Shown one piece after another: positions 27,915 through 36,656 of a DNA stretch of 64,000 nt (its first letter is position 1; every line of letters begins with the position of its first letter). Source of the DNA: JBGOTP01 sp963717075 (GTDB lineage Bacteria; Acidobacteriota; Vicinamibacteria; Vicinamibacterales; CAVVIG01); the NCBI GenBank assembly GCA_963717075.1, contig CAVQVI010000011.1:62001-126000 (forward strand). The letters are read 5' to 3'. The position numbers and the translations under genes were made by a program. Under the pieces are notes generated by a model. That model saw only the letters and a list, made by a program, of their open reading frames with translations. It searched no databases and was not told the DNA's origin.

Positions 27915-28291
27915 GATGGTGGATACCTCCAACGCAAAACGACGGCCTTGCGTGTGATCCGAACGCTCAATCGTGACGACGGAGACCGCTCGCGAAGGCA
28001 TAAGTATGAACCATATCAAGAGGTGCTGAACGAAGCGGAGTCATTGGTAGCCAGGTCCCGGCCTGGCCCCGACTGAAGCCTCAAACCCTCGCCCTCATTG
28101 AGAACGACGTACTCGCTGCTCACGCTGCCCGTCGTGACTCTCCGGTCTTCAGCCCATTGTCGTCATCACACCCTCCATTCTCTCTGCGGTTGTACGGACT
28201 TGTCTTGGAGCTCCGCCACATGCCCAGCCTCGACGAAGCCCATTACGTCGAAGGCGCCTCCGCCGGCGGGATCGGATCGGGCTCGTGATTG
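27915..28291. other. 377-bp intergenic region
   Basis: Lies upstream of the cyclase gene and downstream of the small cytochrome-like gene, both minus strand. It includes the cyclase promoter (an AT-rich patch around 27998-28018 with TTGATA on the minus strand) and a short inverted repeat GCCAGG-tcccgg-CCTGGC near 28050 without a T-run. No coding similarity recognised. Confidence 0.4.
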
Positions 28292-28522
28292 CTAATCGCG
28301 GGAATCGTGCCCAGGTACGATGTCCGGCTCCGGTCCATTCGGGCCAAGCTTCTTGGGCGTGTGGCAATCGTGGCAGGCACCCCCAATGACCAGCATCCTG
28401 CCACGCTCCACCACACGCTGTGCCGGGGCCGCGGCCGGCGACGCCGGTCGGTTGCAAGCGGCGATCGCGAACGTGATCAGCAGGCACGCCGCGACGCTGG
28501 AAATGCGCGGGACCGTTGTCAG
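28292..28522 (-). CDS. very short c-type cytochrome-like lipoprotein, non-ATG start or gene fragment
   Basis: A 76-residue frame that begins with a lipoprotein signal (AACLLITFAIAAC, lipobox ending IAAC) and carries a heme-binding CHDCH in GGACHDCHTPKKLGPNGPEPD. There is no ATG, GTG or TTG before the signal peptide; the only candidate is a CTG at 28522 that overlaps the preceding stop codon as CTGA, mimicking the coupled GTGA/ATGA starts elsewhere in this window. Related cytochrome proteins are usually two to three times longer, so this may be a truncated 5' remnant. An internal ATG would remove the lipobox. Not a typical gene call, but the heme motif and lipobox are clear. Confidence 0.55.
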   Translation of the reverse strand: MTTVPRISSVAACLLITFAIAACNRPASPAAAPAQRVVERGRMLVIGGACHDCHTPKKLGPNGPEPDIVPGHDSRD

Positions 28523-30471
28523 ATGATGCGATCAGACGTCGGAGGCAGCGTTCGAGGCACACGTCCTCGACGCGTAGTCACAACGCTCCACGCGAGCAAG
28601 ACGAGCCAGACGACCATGCTGACCGCCGTCACCGCATTCGCCGCAGCGCGTACAGTGGTGTTGCCGAAGGTTGCTTCGACGTGATGCGACCCTGGCGGCA
28701 CGGCGACTGCCATGTAAGCCGTGTCTGGCAGGATCCTCGGCGAGACGGCTCGTTCATCGAGCGATACCTGCCAGCCAGGAAAAAACGGCGAGCAGACAAT
28801 GAAATCGAGCGGCTCCTTGGTGTCGACGCGGAAGGAGAGATGCGTGTCCGTCAGCGCCAGCGGCGTCACATTCTCCGGCGTTCCGATGCTCATCCAACGC
28901 TCGGTGACCGTTGGCGGCGTGGTCTTGACGCCTTTCGGATCGAAGCCGCTGTGCCGGAAGCCCCACACGGTTGCGTTGCGGCTGAACGCCCAGTCTGGCT
29001 CGTTGATGTGAATGACAGCCCGATCACCGTCCCAGGCCGGTCGATAGTTCCGGGTCACCGACCATTGCAGCGCGACCGCGGAAATCACGATCAACGCCTG
29101 AGTCGTGCGGTTGTGAATGAGCGCCAGAAGGATCGCGGCGAGGGCGGTGCAGGCGATCGTTGGCAGGACCAGAAACCGCCACGGAAACTGAATGAACGCC
29201 AGCGGCGGCAGTCGAATCCAGATGCCGATCGACGCTGCAGTCGTCATGAACAACGCAAAAGCGAAGACCGCCAGCCAACCCGCCAGCGCGAGCCCGCGAG
29301 AATCCCGACGCCATGCGAGCAGGACCGCAGCGACCACGGCCGCGAGGACGATTATCCACTGTCCGATGCCGATCTGTGTCGACATCTCGTCTGGCGCGCC
29401 AGATGCTGCGGCCCCGTAACCCCAGGACCAGTTGACCCAAGCGGCGGGACGAAGGAAATGTCTGTGGAAATCTTCGTAGCCTGAGATCATGATTCGGATG
29501 CGGACGGCGTCCTGTTCCAGAATCGACGGTATCGCGAAAAACGCCGCCAAGCCGACGCCGACCACCACGCCAACCGCCACGAGCGACACGCGCCTGCGGC
29601 GATCTCGGTTCACCACGGCGGCGGCTAGTACATACGCCGCGCAGACTGGCACGGTGATGACCGATACCGCCAGGTGACTGGTGATGAGGAGCCCGATCGA
29701 CAGTGCCAGCAGGCACACGAAGGTTGTCTCTCCCGTTCGAAGCAGCCGATCGAGGGACCAGAACAGGGCCGGAATCAGGCACATCGCCATCAGTTCCGGG
29801 TACGCCGTTCTGACGTAGCCGTCGAGCAGCACGTACGGCGACCACGCAAACATGGCAGCGGCCAGCAGCGCGGGAAGACGACCGAGCGGGCGAAGCCAGG
29901 CGTAGCAGAGAAGCGCGCCGCCGATCCATATGGTGGCGATGGTGACTTTGACCGAGGTGGACAGCGGCAGCCCGGAGTGGTGAATCAGCTCGACCAGATA
30001 GTAGAAGCCAACCTGGTAGAAGTTGAACAGCGGTTGTGCGCGCCCGTAACCCAGCCCTTCCACCCAGCGCACCGGAAATTGTCCCTGTTGCAGCGCGCGA
30101 TCGAACAGATACGCATAGGTCTGATGGACGCCGCCATCGTGTCCCGAGAGAAAATCGGGCAGGAAGTAGGGTATCAGCAGAGGCACCATGCCAATCGCCA
30201 CCGCCACAAAGGCCGCCAGTGAGCTGATTGTCGCCAGCCGTGATCGGCACGCCCTCGTCTGCAGCGGCTCGAGCAGCCAGAGCGCGCCGCTGGCGGAGAT
30301 CACTGCCGTCGCCAGCGCTTTGATGGCGCTGCCGCCGATCACCGAGATAGGTCCGATGCGGGCCGCGAACGTCCCGAAGAGCAGAATGACGATGGTGGTG
30401 AGCAGTTCGATGAACGCGACGGCGCCGAGTAGCCAGGTGACGGACCAACGGAGACGTGGCGGCAGACTCAC
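28519..30471 (-). CDS. large polytopic membrane protein, 6-pyruvoyl-tetrahydropterin-synthase-related/YfhO-like
   Basis: 650 residues with about 12 membrane helices and a C-terminal periplasmic domain (DTHLSFRVDTKEPLDFIVCSPFFPGWQVSLD) ending in a final helix. The segment PDFLSGHDGGVHQTYAYLFDRALQQGQFPVRW...GYGRAQPLFNFYQ is the hallmark of the membrane family labelled PTPS-related, thought to be glycosyltransferase-C-like enzymes using lipid-linked sugars. A GTG start at 30471 is used, with AAGGATGA before it. Likely involved in envelope glycan or O-linked sugar transfer (inference). Confidence 0.85.
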   Translation of the reverse strand: MSLPPRLRWSVTWLLGAVAFIELLTTIVILLFGTFAARIGPISVIGGSAIKALATAVISASGALWLLEPLQTRACRSRLATISSLAAFVAVAIGMVPLLIPYFLPDFLSGHDGGVHQTYAYLFDRALQQGQFPVRWVEGLGYGRAQPLFNFYQVGFYYLVELIHHSGLPLSTSVKVTIATIWIGGALLCYAWLRPLGRLPALLAAAMFAWSPYVLLDGYVRTAYPELMAMCLIPALFWSLDRLLRTGETTFVCLLALSIGLLITSHLAVSVITVPVCAAYVLAAAVVNRDRRRRVSLVAVGVVVGVGLAAFFAIPSILEQDAVRIRIMISGYEDFHRHFLRPAAWVNWSWGYGAAASGAPDEMSTQIGIGQWIIVLAAVVAAVLLAWRRDSRGLALAGWLAVFAFALFMTTAASIGIWIRLPPLAFIQFPWRFLVLPTIACTALAAILLALIHNRTTQALIVISAVALQWSVTRNYRPAWDGDRAVIHINEPDWAFSRNATVWGFRHSGFDPKGVKTTPPTVTERWMSIGTPENVTPLALTDTHLSFRVDTKEPLDFIVCSPFFPGWQVSLDERAVSPRILPDTAYMAVAVPPGSHHVEATFGNTTVRAAANAVTAVSMVVWLVLLAWSVVTTRRGRVPRTLPPTSDRII

Positions 30472-30565
30472 GCGCTCATCCTTACGAGAATTCCCGTCTT
30501 GGTGGCCGCCTCCGGTGTAATGTTGCGCGTCGATCTCGCGTTTGGGAACCGGAGGTTCTCATTGC

Positions 30566-31255
30566 CTAGGGGGTGTCTCGATCGCGCTTGGTTAATGTGG
30601 CGATCCAATTCGCGGTGGCATCGGCGACTTCCGCCAGCACGGCCGCGTCCGATGTGCCCGATCGCTTCGGCACGTGGAAACTGTGATCGGCGCCTTCCAG
30701 CCAGTGCATGGTCCATCGAGTTCCGAACGGTGCAATGGCCGCCTCCATCAGGTCCCGGCGGCAGAAGCTATCGCGCGTGCCATTGAAGCACAGAACAGGA
30801 ACCTGGATGGAAGAGAGATGCGCCACGCGCAACTTCTCGGGCTGTCCCGGCGGATGAAGGGGGTAGGCGAGCAGCAGGACGCCGTCGCAGGGATACGCTT
30901 CCGAAGCAAGAACGGAGGCCGCGCGTCCCCCCATCGATCGGCCGCCGATGATGAGAAGGTCCGGCCGCACTTCTTCGCGCACCCGAGACGCCACTGCGGA
31001 GAAGCAACTGAGCAGGCGGGGCATCGGGTCAGGCCGTCCTGACCCGCGCTCCCGGTAGAAGAAATTGAAGCGCACGACATGGATTCCGCGCGACTGCAAG
31101 ACGCCGCTGAGACCAGTGAGCGCGCGATCGCCCATATGCCCACCGGCCCCATGCCCGCAGACAAAAACAGTCCTTCCCGAATCAGACGAGGCTGGGTCCA
31201 GAACCGCACGGGTTTCACCGGCATCCGCGGCGATGCGCCACTCCAGGGTCTTCAT
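30566..31255 (-). CDS. alpha/beta hydrolase, TEX30/KANL3-like
   Basis: 229 residues, cytoplasmic. Contains the oxyanion segment VFVCGHGAGGHMGDRAL, nucleophile elbow GGRSMGG (Ser), an Asp in NGTRDSF and the catalytic His in EGADHSFHVP. This is the small alpha/beta hydrolase group annotated TEX30/KANL3-like or dienelactone-hydrolase-like, probably an esterase. The ATG at 31255 overlaps the stop of an upstream small broken gene by 4 bp (ATGA). Confidence 0.9.
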   Translation of the reverse strand: MKTLEWRIAADAGETRAVLDPASSDSGRTVFVCGHGAGGHMGDRALTGLSGVLQSRGIHVVRFNFFYRERGSGRPDPMPRLLSCFSAVASRVREEVRPDLLIIGGRSMGGRAASVLASEAYPCDGVLLLAYPLHPPGQPEKLRVAHLSSIQVPVLCFNGTRDSFCRRDLMEAAIAPFGTRWTMHWLEGADHSFHVPKRSGTSDAAVLAEVADATANWIATLTKRDRDTP

Positions 31256-31438
31256 TGTCCTAAGATCGGCCGCTCGCCAATGTAGACCAGATCCGGATCA
31301 CCGGCCGTGCAGCCTTGCCATCGACAGTTCGCCGTCCGACCGTCGAGCGCGGCGCGCTGCTCGGTCCACTGGTACTCCGGCTCATAGGCCCAGCGCCGCG
31401 GTGAGAGCCGCCAGGAATCGACCCGCGAATTTGGTCAT
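31252..31438 (-). pseudogene. small frameshifted gene abutting a palindrome
   Basis: The 3' part reads cleanly as WAYEPEYQWTEQRAALDG...CRWQGCTAGDPDLVYIGERPILGQ and ends at a TGA coupled to the next gene's ATG. Upstream in this frame there is a stop and no start codon. In a second frame an ATG at 31438, inside the left arm of the palindrome, opens MTKFAGRFLAALTAALGL, which looks like the start of a signal peptide. Joining the two frames needs a one-base shift near 31385. Either a frameshifted short gene or the tail of a gene truncated by the palindrome. Family not recognised. Confidence 0.5.
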
Positions 31439-31510
31439 CTGGTCACTTGAGCATCTGATCGATCATTTCGTTCAATCATCGGATCAATGACCGGATAACC
31501 AGATGACCAA
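31431..31510. repeat. 80-bp interrupted palindrome with GGTCATCTGG arms
   Basis: Left arm 31431-31470 starts TTGGTCATCTGGT; right arm 31471-31510 ends ACCAGATGACCAA, the exact reverse complement over 13 bp, with weaker pairing inward (CATCTGATCGATCATT against AATCATCGGATCAATG). A further partial copy ATGACCAGAT follows at 31511-31520, right up to the stop codon of the next gene. The near-perfect symmetry and internal short repeats suggest a REP/BIME-like element or an extended bidirectional terminator. Confidence 0.75.
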
Positions 31511-31520
31511 ATGACCAGAT

Positions 31521-33909
31521 TCAGGTTCCCTGGCGCCCCTGTTCCGCCTTGATCTTTGCCTGCAGCGCCGCCAGGATCCCGGGCGAGCCCGTGAAGGTGT
31601 CTTTTGGCGGCTGACCAAACGCCGCCATCTCGGTGTAGATCCGGTCGGCCTGATAGAGGTTCAAGCCGCGACCAGCCAGATACTGCAGCCGCAGGTTGCG
31701 GTCTCGGTTGATCTGCGCGTCCTTCGTCCAGGGTGCGAAGTCGGCCGCGGTTCCGGCGAAGGTGCCAAACAGATCGACCGCGTCGTTCATTCCGACCTCT
31801 GACAAGGAACTGCGGACCGGCGCAAATTCCGGGCGGTCGAGCTTAGCCTGCATCTCGTCCATATTGATCCGCACCGGCTCGACCTGACCGAGCAGCACGA
31901 GGTCGTAGCCCTGGCCGTTGTAGAGATTCGCGAAGATGACGCCGTTCGGGAACGCTTCGAAGAACGTTCCGATTTCGCTCTTCACAGCCTCGACGTTGCT
32001 CTCGTAGAGCTGCACGAAGAGTGTCACAACGCCGCCCGGATTGAGCCGCAATTTCGTCAATTCGAAAAACTCGCGCGTGTACAGCATGGCCGCGCCCTTC
32101 ACCCACGGGTCGAGCGGATCCGAGGTGATGGCATCGAACTTCTCCTTCGTCGTGAACAGAAAATGACGAGCGTCGTCGATTCGCACCTTCACCTTCGGAT
32201 TGGTGATGACGCTGAAGTTGTGGTCGGCGAAGTAGGTGGAAACCACTCGGGGCACGAGCGGTTCGATCTCGGCGATCGTCTGCGCCTTGAGCGTCGGGTC
32301 GATCGACACGGCACCTGCCGTCACGCCAGCGCCGCAGCCAATCACGAGAACCGCATCGGCCTTCTTCGGCACGAGCGTCGTGAGGTGACCGAGCATCCGT
32401 TGCAGGCGCATGTCCTGAGGCTCGCTGGACGCCTGCACCTTGCCGGCGTTGTGATAGTTCAGCGAGCCGTCGTTGCGCCGCGAGACCGCAACGGACGCGT
32501 TCCACCCTTCGCCGACATAGATGACTTCGGAACTCCCGAGCTGCGTGGCCGTATATCGGCCGTAGGCCACAAAGATGCCTGGCACTGGACGAATACTCAG
32601 GACCATGAGCGCGACGAAGAGCGTGCCGGCGGCAAATGCGACCCTCGACACGCTTCTCGTGCCACAGCAGAAGGAGGCCCGACAACGCGGCGATGCCGAC
32701 AAGCACCTGCATCGTGTGCTGGCTGCCAAAGCCAAAGCCCATCACCGCGCTGGCGCCGAGCGAACCGACGATGGCGCCGAGCGTGTTCGCGGCATAGACA
32801 CCGCCGACGAGCCGCGCTGGATCGTTGTCTTTTGACCGAACGGAGGCAAGCGCAAGCGGAAAGCTGGCGCCCCACAGCAGCGCACCGGGCAGCACGGCAA
32901 ACACACAGCGGACGAGATCGAGCTCGAACAGGTACCATGCGCTGCTCGAAATGGAGGGGTTGATCGGCCAGAATGGCATCGACTGAGTGAGCGTGTAGGC
33001 GGTCCAGGCCATTCCAGTGCAAAGCAGAATCTGACACCAGGCCAGCGCGAGCTTGGGATTCTTCATGGTGCGCCCGGCGGCCGAGCCCGCGCTGCTGCCG
33101 ATGCCGAGACCTGCGAGAAACACGGCGAGGATCAGCGAGAACGTGTAGGTCGTCGCGCCGAGGAGCAGCGACAGGAGCCGCGTCCACACTACCTCGCAAC
33201 CGAGTGCCGTCAGACCCGACAGCAAGATGACGACGTAGACGAGGTTGCCGCCGCGGGCGCGCAACAGAGACGGCGACGTCACGCCTTCGGCCGGTTGGTA
33301 GTCCGCTCTCGCCGCCACAGCGGTCGCGAGCGCGGCGACGAGCACATTGAGCGCAACGGCCACATAGGTCGTCGTCGCGATGTCGAACTCGCGCAGGAGA
33401 TAGAAGCCCGCCAGCAGGCTGCCAATCACCGCGCCGGCGATGTTGCCGCCGTAAAAGAAGCCGAGCCACGACACACCTTCCGGCGTGGTTTCCACCCAGC
33501 GAGCGATCGCCGGAAGTGTCGCGCCCATGAGCACCGTGGGCGGCAGCAGACAAATCGCGGCGGCGAGGCCGCGCAGCAGGATGCCGATGACACCGCTGCC
33601 CGCCCACGCGGTGTAGGCGCCGGCGACAAGCGGCATGCCGAACAGCAGCAGGAGCCCGAAGACACCGATGCCGATCTCGAGTCTCGCGTACATCCGAAGC
33701 GGATGGGATTGCAGCGACATCATGCGCGGCACGACGAAACTGCCGAGACACATCCCCCCCATGAACGTGCCGAGGAGCACTCCCATCGAAACGGCCGACA
33801 CCCCGATGACGAGTTCGAGCAGCTGAAACCAGACGACTTCGTATATGAGTGCGGCGCAGCCGCTGCACACGAAGAGCAGCAGCAGCACGGGGAGCAGACG
33901 CGACTTCAT
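31521..33909 (-). CDS. spermidine-synthase-like membrane fusion protein, single frameshift
   Basis: A fused protein of about 795 residues: ten or more membrane helices (starting LLLFVCSGCAALIYEVVWFQLLELVIG, repeated later as LTALGCEVVWTRLLSLLLGAT) followed by a SAM-dependent spermidine-synthase-like domain with VLVIGCGAGVTAG and RIDDARHFL. The first frame (to about 32650) and second frame (from about 32650 to the stop at 31521) join at the segment around AAGCGTGTCGAGGG, where a one-base insertion is the simplest cause. Read separately the parts would be a membrane half and an orphan enzyme half. Aminopropyltransferase activity is not certain in these fusions. Confidence 0.87.
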
Positions 33910-33962
33910 CGGAATCTCTCAGAGCAGGCCTGGCGAACGCCGGATTATCCTCGATTCCCAAC

Positions 33963-33994
33963 AAAAAGGGCGACGGCCCTGTTGACCGTCGCCC
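33963..33994 (-). terminator. Rho-independent terminator of the SWIB gene
   Basis: Perfect 9-bp stem GGGCGACGG/CCGTCGCCC (33986-33994 with 33968-33976, read on the minus strand) with a 9-nt loop, followed on the minus strand by TTTTTG (33963-33967). It lies 39 bp beyond the SWIB stop codon. Confidence 0.9.
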
Positions 33995-34032
33995 ATTGGG
34001 AAGCACCGCTTGCGGCGGACCTCCGGAAGCCC

Positions 34033-34308
34033 CTACTTCAGGTGCTTGCTCACCAGTTTGGTCATGGCGAACATGTTGACCGACGCTTTGCCGCCGAACA
34101 CGGCTTTCAGTTTGGCGTCCGCGTTGATCATGCGCTTGTTCTTCTTGTCCTGCAGACCATTCTTCTTGATGTAGGCCCACAGCTTCTTCGTGACTTCCGT
34201 GCGAGGAATCGGCTTCGAGCCAACGACCTCGGCCAGCATCGCGCTGGGGGTCACCGGCCTCATGAAGGCCGCATTCGGTTTGCGCTTCGTTCCACTCTTC
34301 TTTGCCAT
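34033..34308 (-). CDS. SWIB/MDM2-domain protein
   Basis: 91 residues: a basic N-terminus (AKKSGTKRKPNAAF) followed by one SWIB domain (VTPSAMLAEVVGSKPIPRTEVTKKLWAYIKKNGLQDKKNKRMINAD...KAVFGGKASVNMFAMTKLVSKHL). Such small bacterial SWIB proteins occur in chlamydiae and several other phyla and are presumed DNA- or chromatin-associated. The ATG at 34308 follows AGAGGAGACC. Single-gene transcript with its own terminator. Confidence 0.95.
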   Translation of the reverse strand: MAKKSGTKRKPNAAFMRPVTPSAMLAEVVGSKPIPRTEVTKKLWAYIKKNGLQDKKNKRMINADAKLKAVFGGKASVNMFAMTKLVSKHLK

Positions 34309-34366
34309 GCGGTCTCCTCTGTAAAGACGCCCTTGCGTCGCTGGGAGCGTACCACGAAAACGCCCC

Positions 34367-35776
34367 TCATAGAGCAGCGACTTTACCCCCACGACCATTC
34401 CGTTGACCCGAGGCCGTCCATCCAGCCAGGGCAATCAATCCTGCCGACACCAGGGTCACCAGAAGAAGCGCCATGCCGATTGGCTCCCCGGCCTGAGCCG
34501 CCGGCAGCAGGCGTTCATAGGCGCGACCAGCCCAGCCGACCCGTTCCAGCGCGGGGTTCACCGGCATGTCAACGGGCCAGAGCGCCCGCGGATGCTGCCA
34601 GACGACCGCGTCAATCACGGCCTGAGGGATCAGGAGCACCACGACCGAGAGGCGCATGGCGGGATGGCGCAGCGCATCCGCAATGACAATGAGAAAGATT
34701 GGCATCAGCGGCACGATGTAGCGGGCGGCTGGCGCGAATCCGGCCCACCATCCATGCGTGAACGCTGCGGCCGGCAGGTAGAGCAGCGCGGTCGGTACCA
34801 GGAACGGCCAGGTTCGTCTTGCAGTCAACACCCAGCACGCAGGCACGATCCAGTACAACGGCGCGTACGCCAGCAATCCGGACTGGCGATCCATCCACAA
34901 TCCAATCGATCCGATCTTCAGCACCGCCAGGGACAAGGGCACGTCACTGGTCGTCAACGCGCCGCTCAGGGTGCCCCACTCGCGCCATGTCCACAGATGG
35001 AGCGCGAGTTGCGGCAGCCCGAACAGGGCCACCGCGATCGCCCAGTCACCCCAGGTCAGCGTGCGAAGCATGGTCCACCGCGTCCACACGAGCACGAACG
35101 CGAGGCCGACGGCATACAGCACGTATTTGTGATGCGTCCAAGGCAGCATGCCGATGGCACAGGCAATCCACATCACAACCGTGCGATCGCGAGAATGGAA
35201 TGGAGAGAGAGAGAACCAGACAACGAGACAGGTCACAAACAGCGCCAGCACTTCCGGGAACACCAAAAACGAGTGGCTCACGATCGGCGGAGACACCCCC
35301 GCCGCAACGACAAGACACGCCGCGGCCGCCGGCGATATGAGGGCCGCCAGGCCGTCGGCCAGGAGCGTCAGACCAATGGCGGTCATCGAGATCAGGAACA
35401 ATCCGATGATCGAGTACGCGAAGAGCCCCCGATTCATCCTGGCCCGGGTCAACAGCGACTCGGAGGGAATCATCGCGAGGCGCTGAGCGACGACATAGAC
35501 AGGAATCAGCGCGACGCCGAGGCCGATGTCGTGCAGCGGCCGGATGTGGCCGCTAGGCGCCGGAACAGCATGACGGCCCATCTCGAGGTTGTCGTGGCCG
35601 AACAACCGGCCATCGTTCTGTGCGTAGTTGTTCGCGACGTCCAGATCGTGGTCAGCGACCAGGCTTTGCGTGATCATCAGGAAGTGCGGTTCGTCGCCGC
35701 TCGCGGAGTACTTGCCGTGCGTGGTGAGGGTCCACGCGACGAGAAATACGGGGAGACCGACTTTCCACCACTTCAC
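34367..35776 (-). CDS. polytopic membrane protein, glycosyltransferase-39-like
   Basis: About 469 residues with an N-terminal helix, the segment SASGDEPHFLMITQSLVADHDLDVANNYAQND (an acidic D-E pair after the first helix as in membrane glycosyltransferases of the GT-C type) and roughly ten further helices. The frame is open upstream into the neighbouring lipoprotein gene, but that is a false fusion: the lipoprotein frame breaks near 36050. A GTG at 35776 is the best start because the membrane sequence begins there; no good ribosome site is visible, so the start is uncertain. Confidence 0.75.
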   Translation of the reverse strand: MKWWKVGLPVFLVAWTLTTHGKYSASGDEPHFLMITQSLVADHDLDVANNYAQNDGRLFGHDNLEMGRHAVPAPSGHIRPLHDIGLGVALIPVYVVAQRLAMIPSESLLTRARMNRGLFAYSIIGLFLISMTAIGLTLLADGLAALISPAAAACLVVAAGVSPPIVSHSFLVFPEVLALFVTCLVVWFSLSPFHSRDRTVVMWIACAIGMLPWTHHKYVLYAVGLAFVLVWTRWTMLRTLTWGDWAIAVALFGLPQLALHLWTWREWGTLSGALTTSDVPLSLAVLKIGSIGLWMDRQSGLLAYAPLYWIVPACWVLTARRTWPFLVPTALLYLPAAAFTHGWWAGFAPAARYIVPLMPIFLIVIADALRHPAMRLSVVVLLIPQAVIDAVVWQHPRALWPVDMPVNPALERVGWAGRAYERLLPAAQAGEPIGMALLLVTLVSAGLIALAGWTASGQRNGRGGKVAAL

Positions 35777-35931
35777 GCGACACGCTCGATCACAGGTACC
35801 AGAGGTGCCAACAACGTCGGTCGCCTGGCTCCGCGTTTGGGCCCCCTCGTCTGCGCATGACGATACCGGCAAGGCCGAACACTGGCGCGCCGATCGTGAA
35901 CCGACGCAACGTCTGCATGATGATGGCTTTC

Positions 35932-36604
35932 CTATTTGGTACCATCTGCGGCTCCCGCGCTCATGAGCTGCTCTATCTCTTTGCGGGATCTGGCAATCTC
36001 CATGCGGAAGAGATCGCGATACCGACGATCGTCGCCGACCGATCCGTACCGACCATCCTGGCAGGGCGCCGAACACGACGGCTGCCCATCCAACGACGGT
36101 CTGTCCCGTGTGGCGCACGCGAATCTCGATGGGGGCCGGTGTGCCAGGCCTTGTGGATCGGATCACCATGCCGTCGCACCGCTCGCCATCGAACACCGTC
36201 GGTATGACGCCCGCGGAGATAATGGTGAACAACGGGATGACCGACGCGTCACAGTGCATGCCCATGGACACCGCCACCAGATCGGCATCCGAGCCCGGAC
36301 TCGTCTCCAGTCGGCTCGATCGAAATGCCCCACTCGAGGTGACGAGTTCCGCCAGTGTTTTCGCAAAGGCGGCCGGGTCTCGCCCGGTGCGATCGCCTGG
36401 ATCCGAGTTCCACGGAACAACCGACACGGTGAACGGAAGGGGTCCGTCGGCGTTGCCTTCCGGCCCTTCATGTTTGACGCTTGCGTCCAACGCTGGCAGG
36501 CGATGCGCGTAGCAGCCGCCCGATGCGGCGGCGACGCCGAGAGAGAGTGCTACCGCTAGCACCACCATCTGATTGCGGCGGCCGATAGTCTTCCACACGC
36601 TCAT
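35932..36604 (-). CDS. putative lipoprotein, frameshifted
   Basis: N-terminus MSVWKTIGRRNQMVVLAVALSLGVAAASGGC ends in a lipobox-like AASGGC. The body (PFTVSVVPWNSDPGDRTG, DLVAVSMGMHCDAS, RVRHTGQTVVGWAAVVFGALPGW) is in frame 1 up to about 36050; shifting one base restores RYGSVGDDRRYRDLFRMEIARSRKEIEQLMS, ending at the TAG at 35932-35934. The shift point is close to TGGTCGGTACGG. Without it the frame runs into the next gene as a spurious 745-residue fusion. Envelope lipoprotein of unknown function, about 223 residues. Confidence 0.7.
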
Positions 36605-36656
36605 CGCTCATCGCCGCCTCGTGTCGGGGTGCGCGGGATTGTAGCAGAATCGCTGT

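Noticed and set aside
28045..28065. Inverted repeat GCCAGG/CCTGGC as a terminator
   Set aside because: The stem is only six base pairs and no T-run follows on either strand.
34367..36604. Single 745-residue lipoprotein-membrane fusion gene
   Set aside because: The middle 90 residues are basic low-complexity sequence and the adjacent frame gives a proper lipoprotein end at 35932; treated as two genes.
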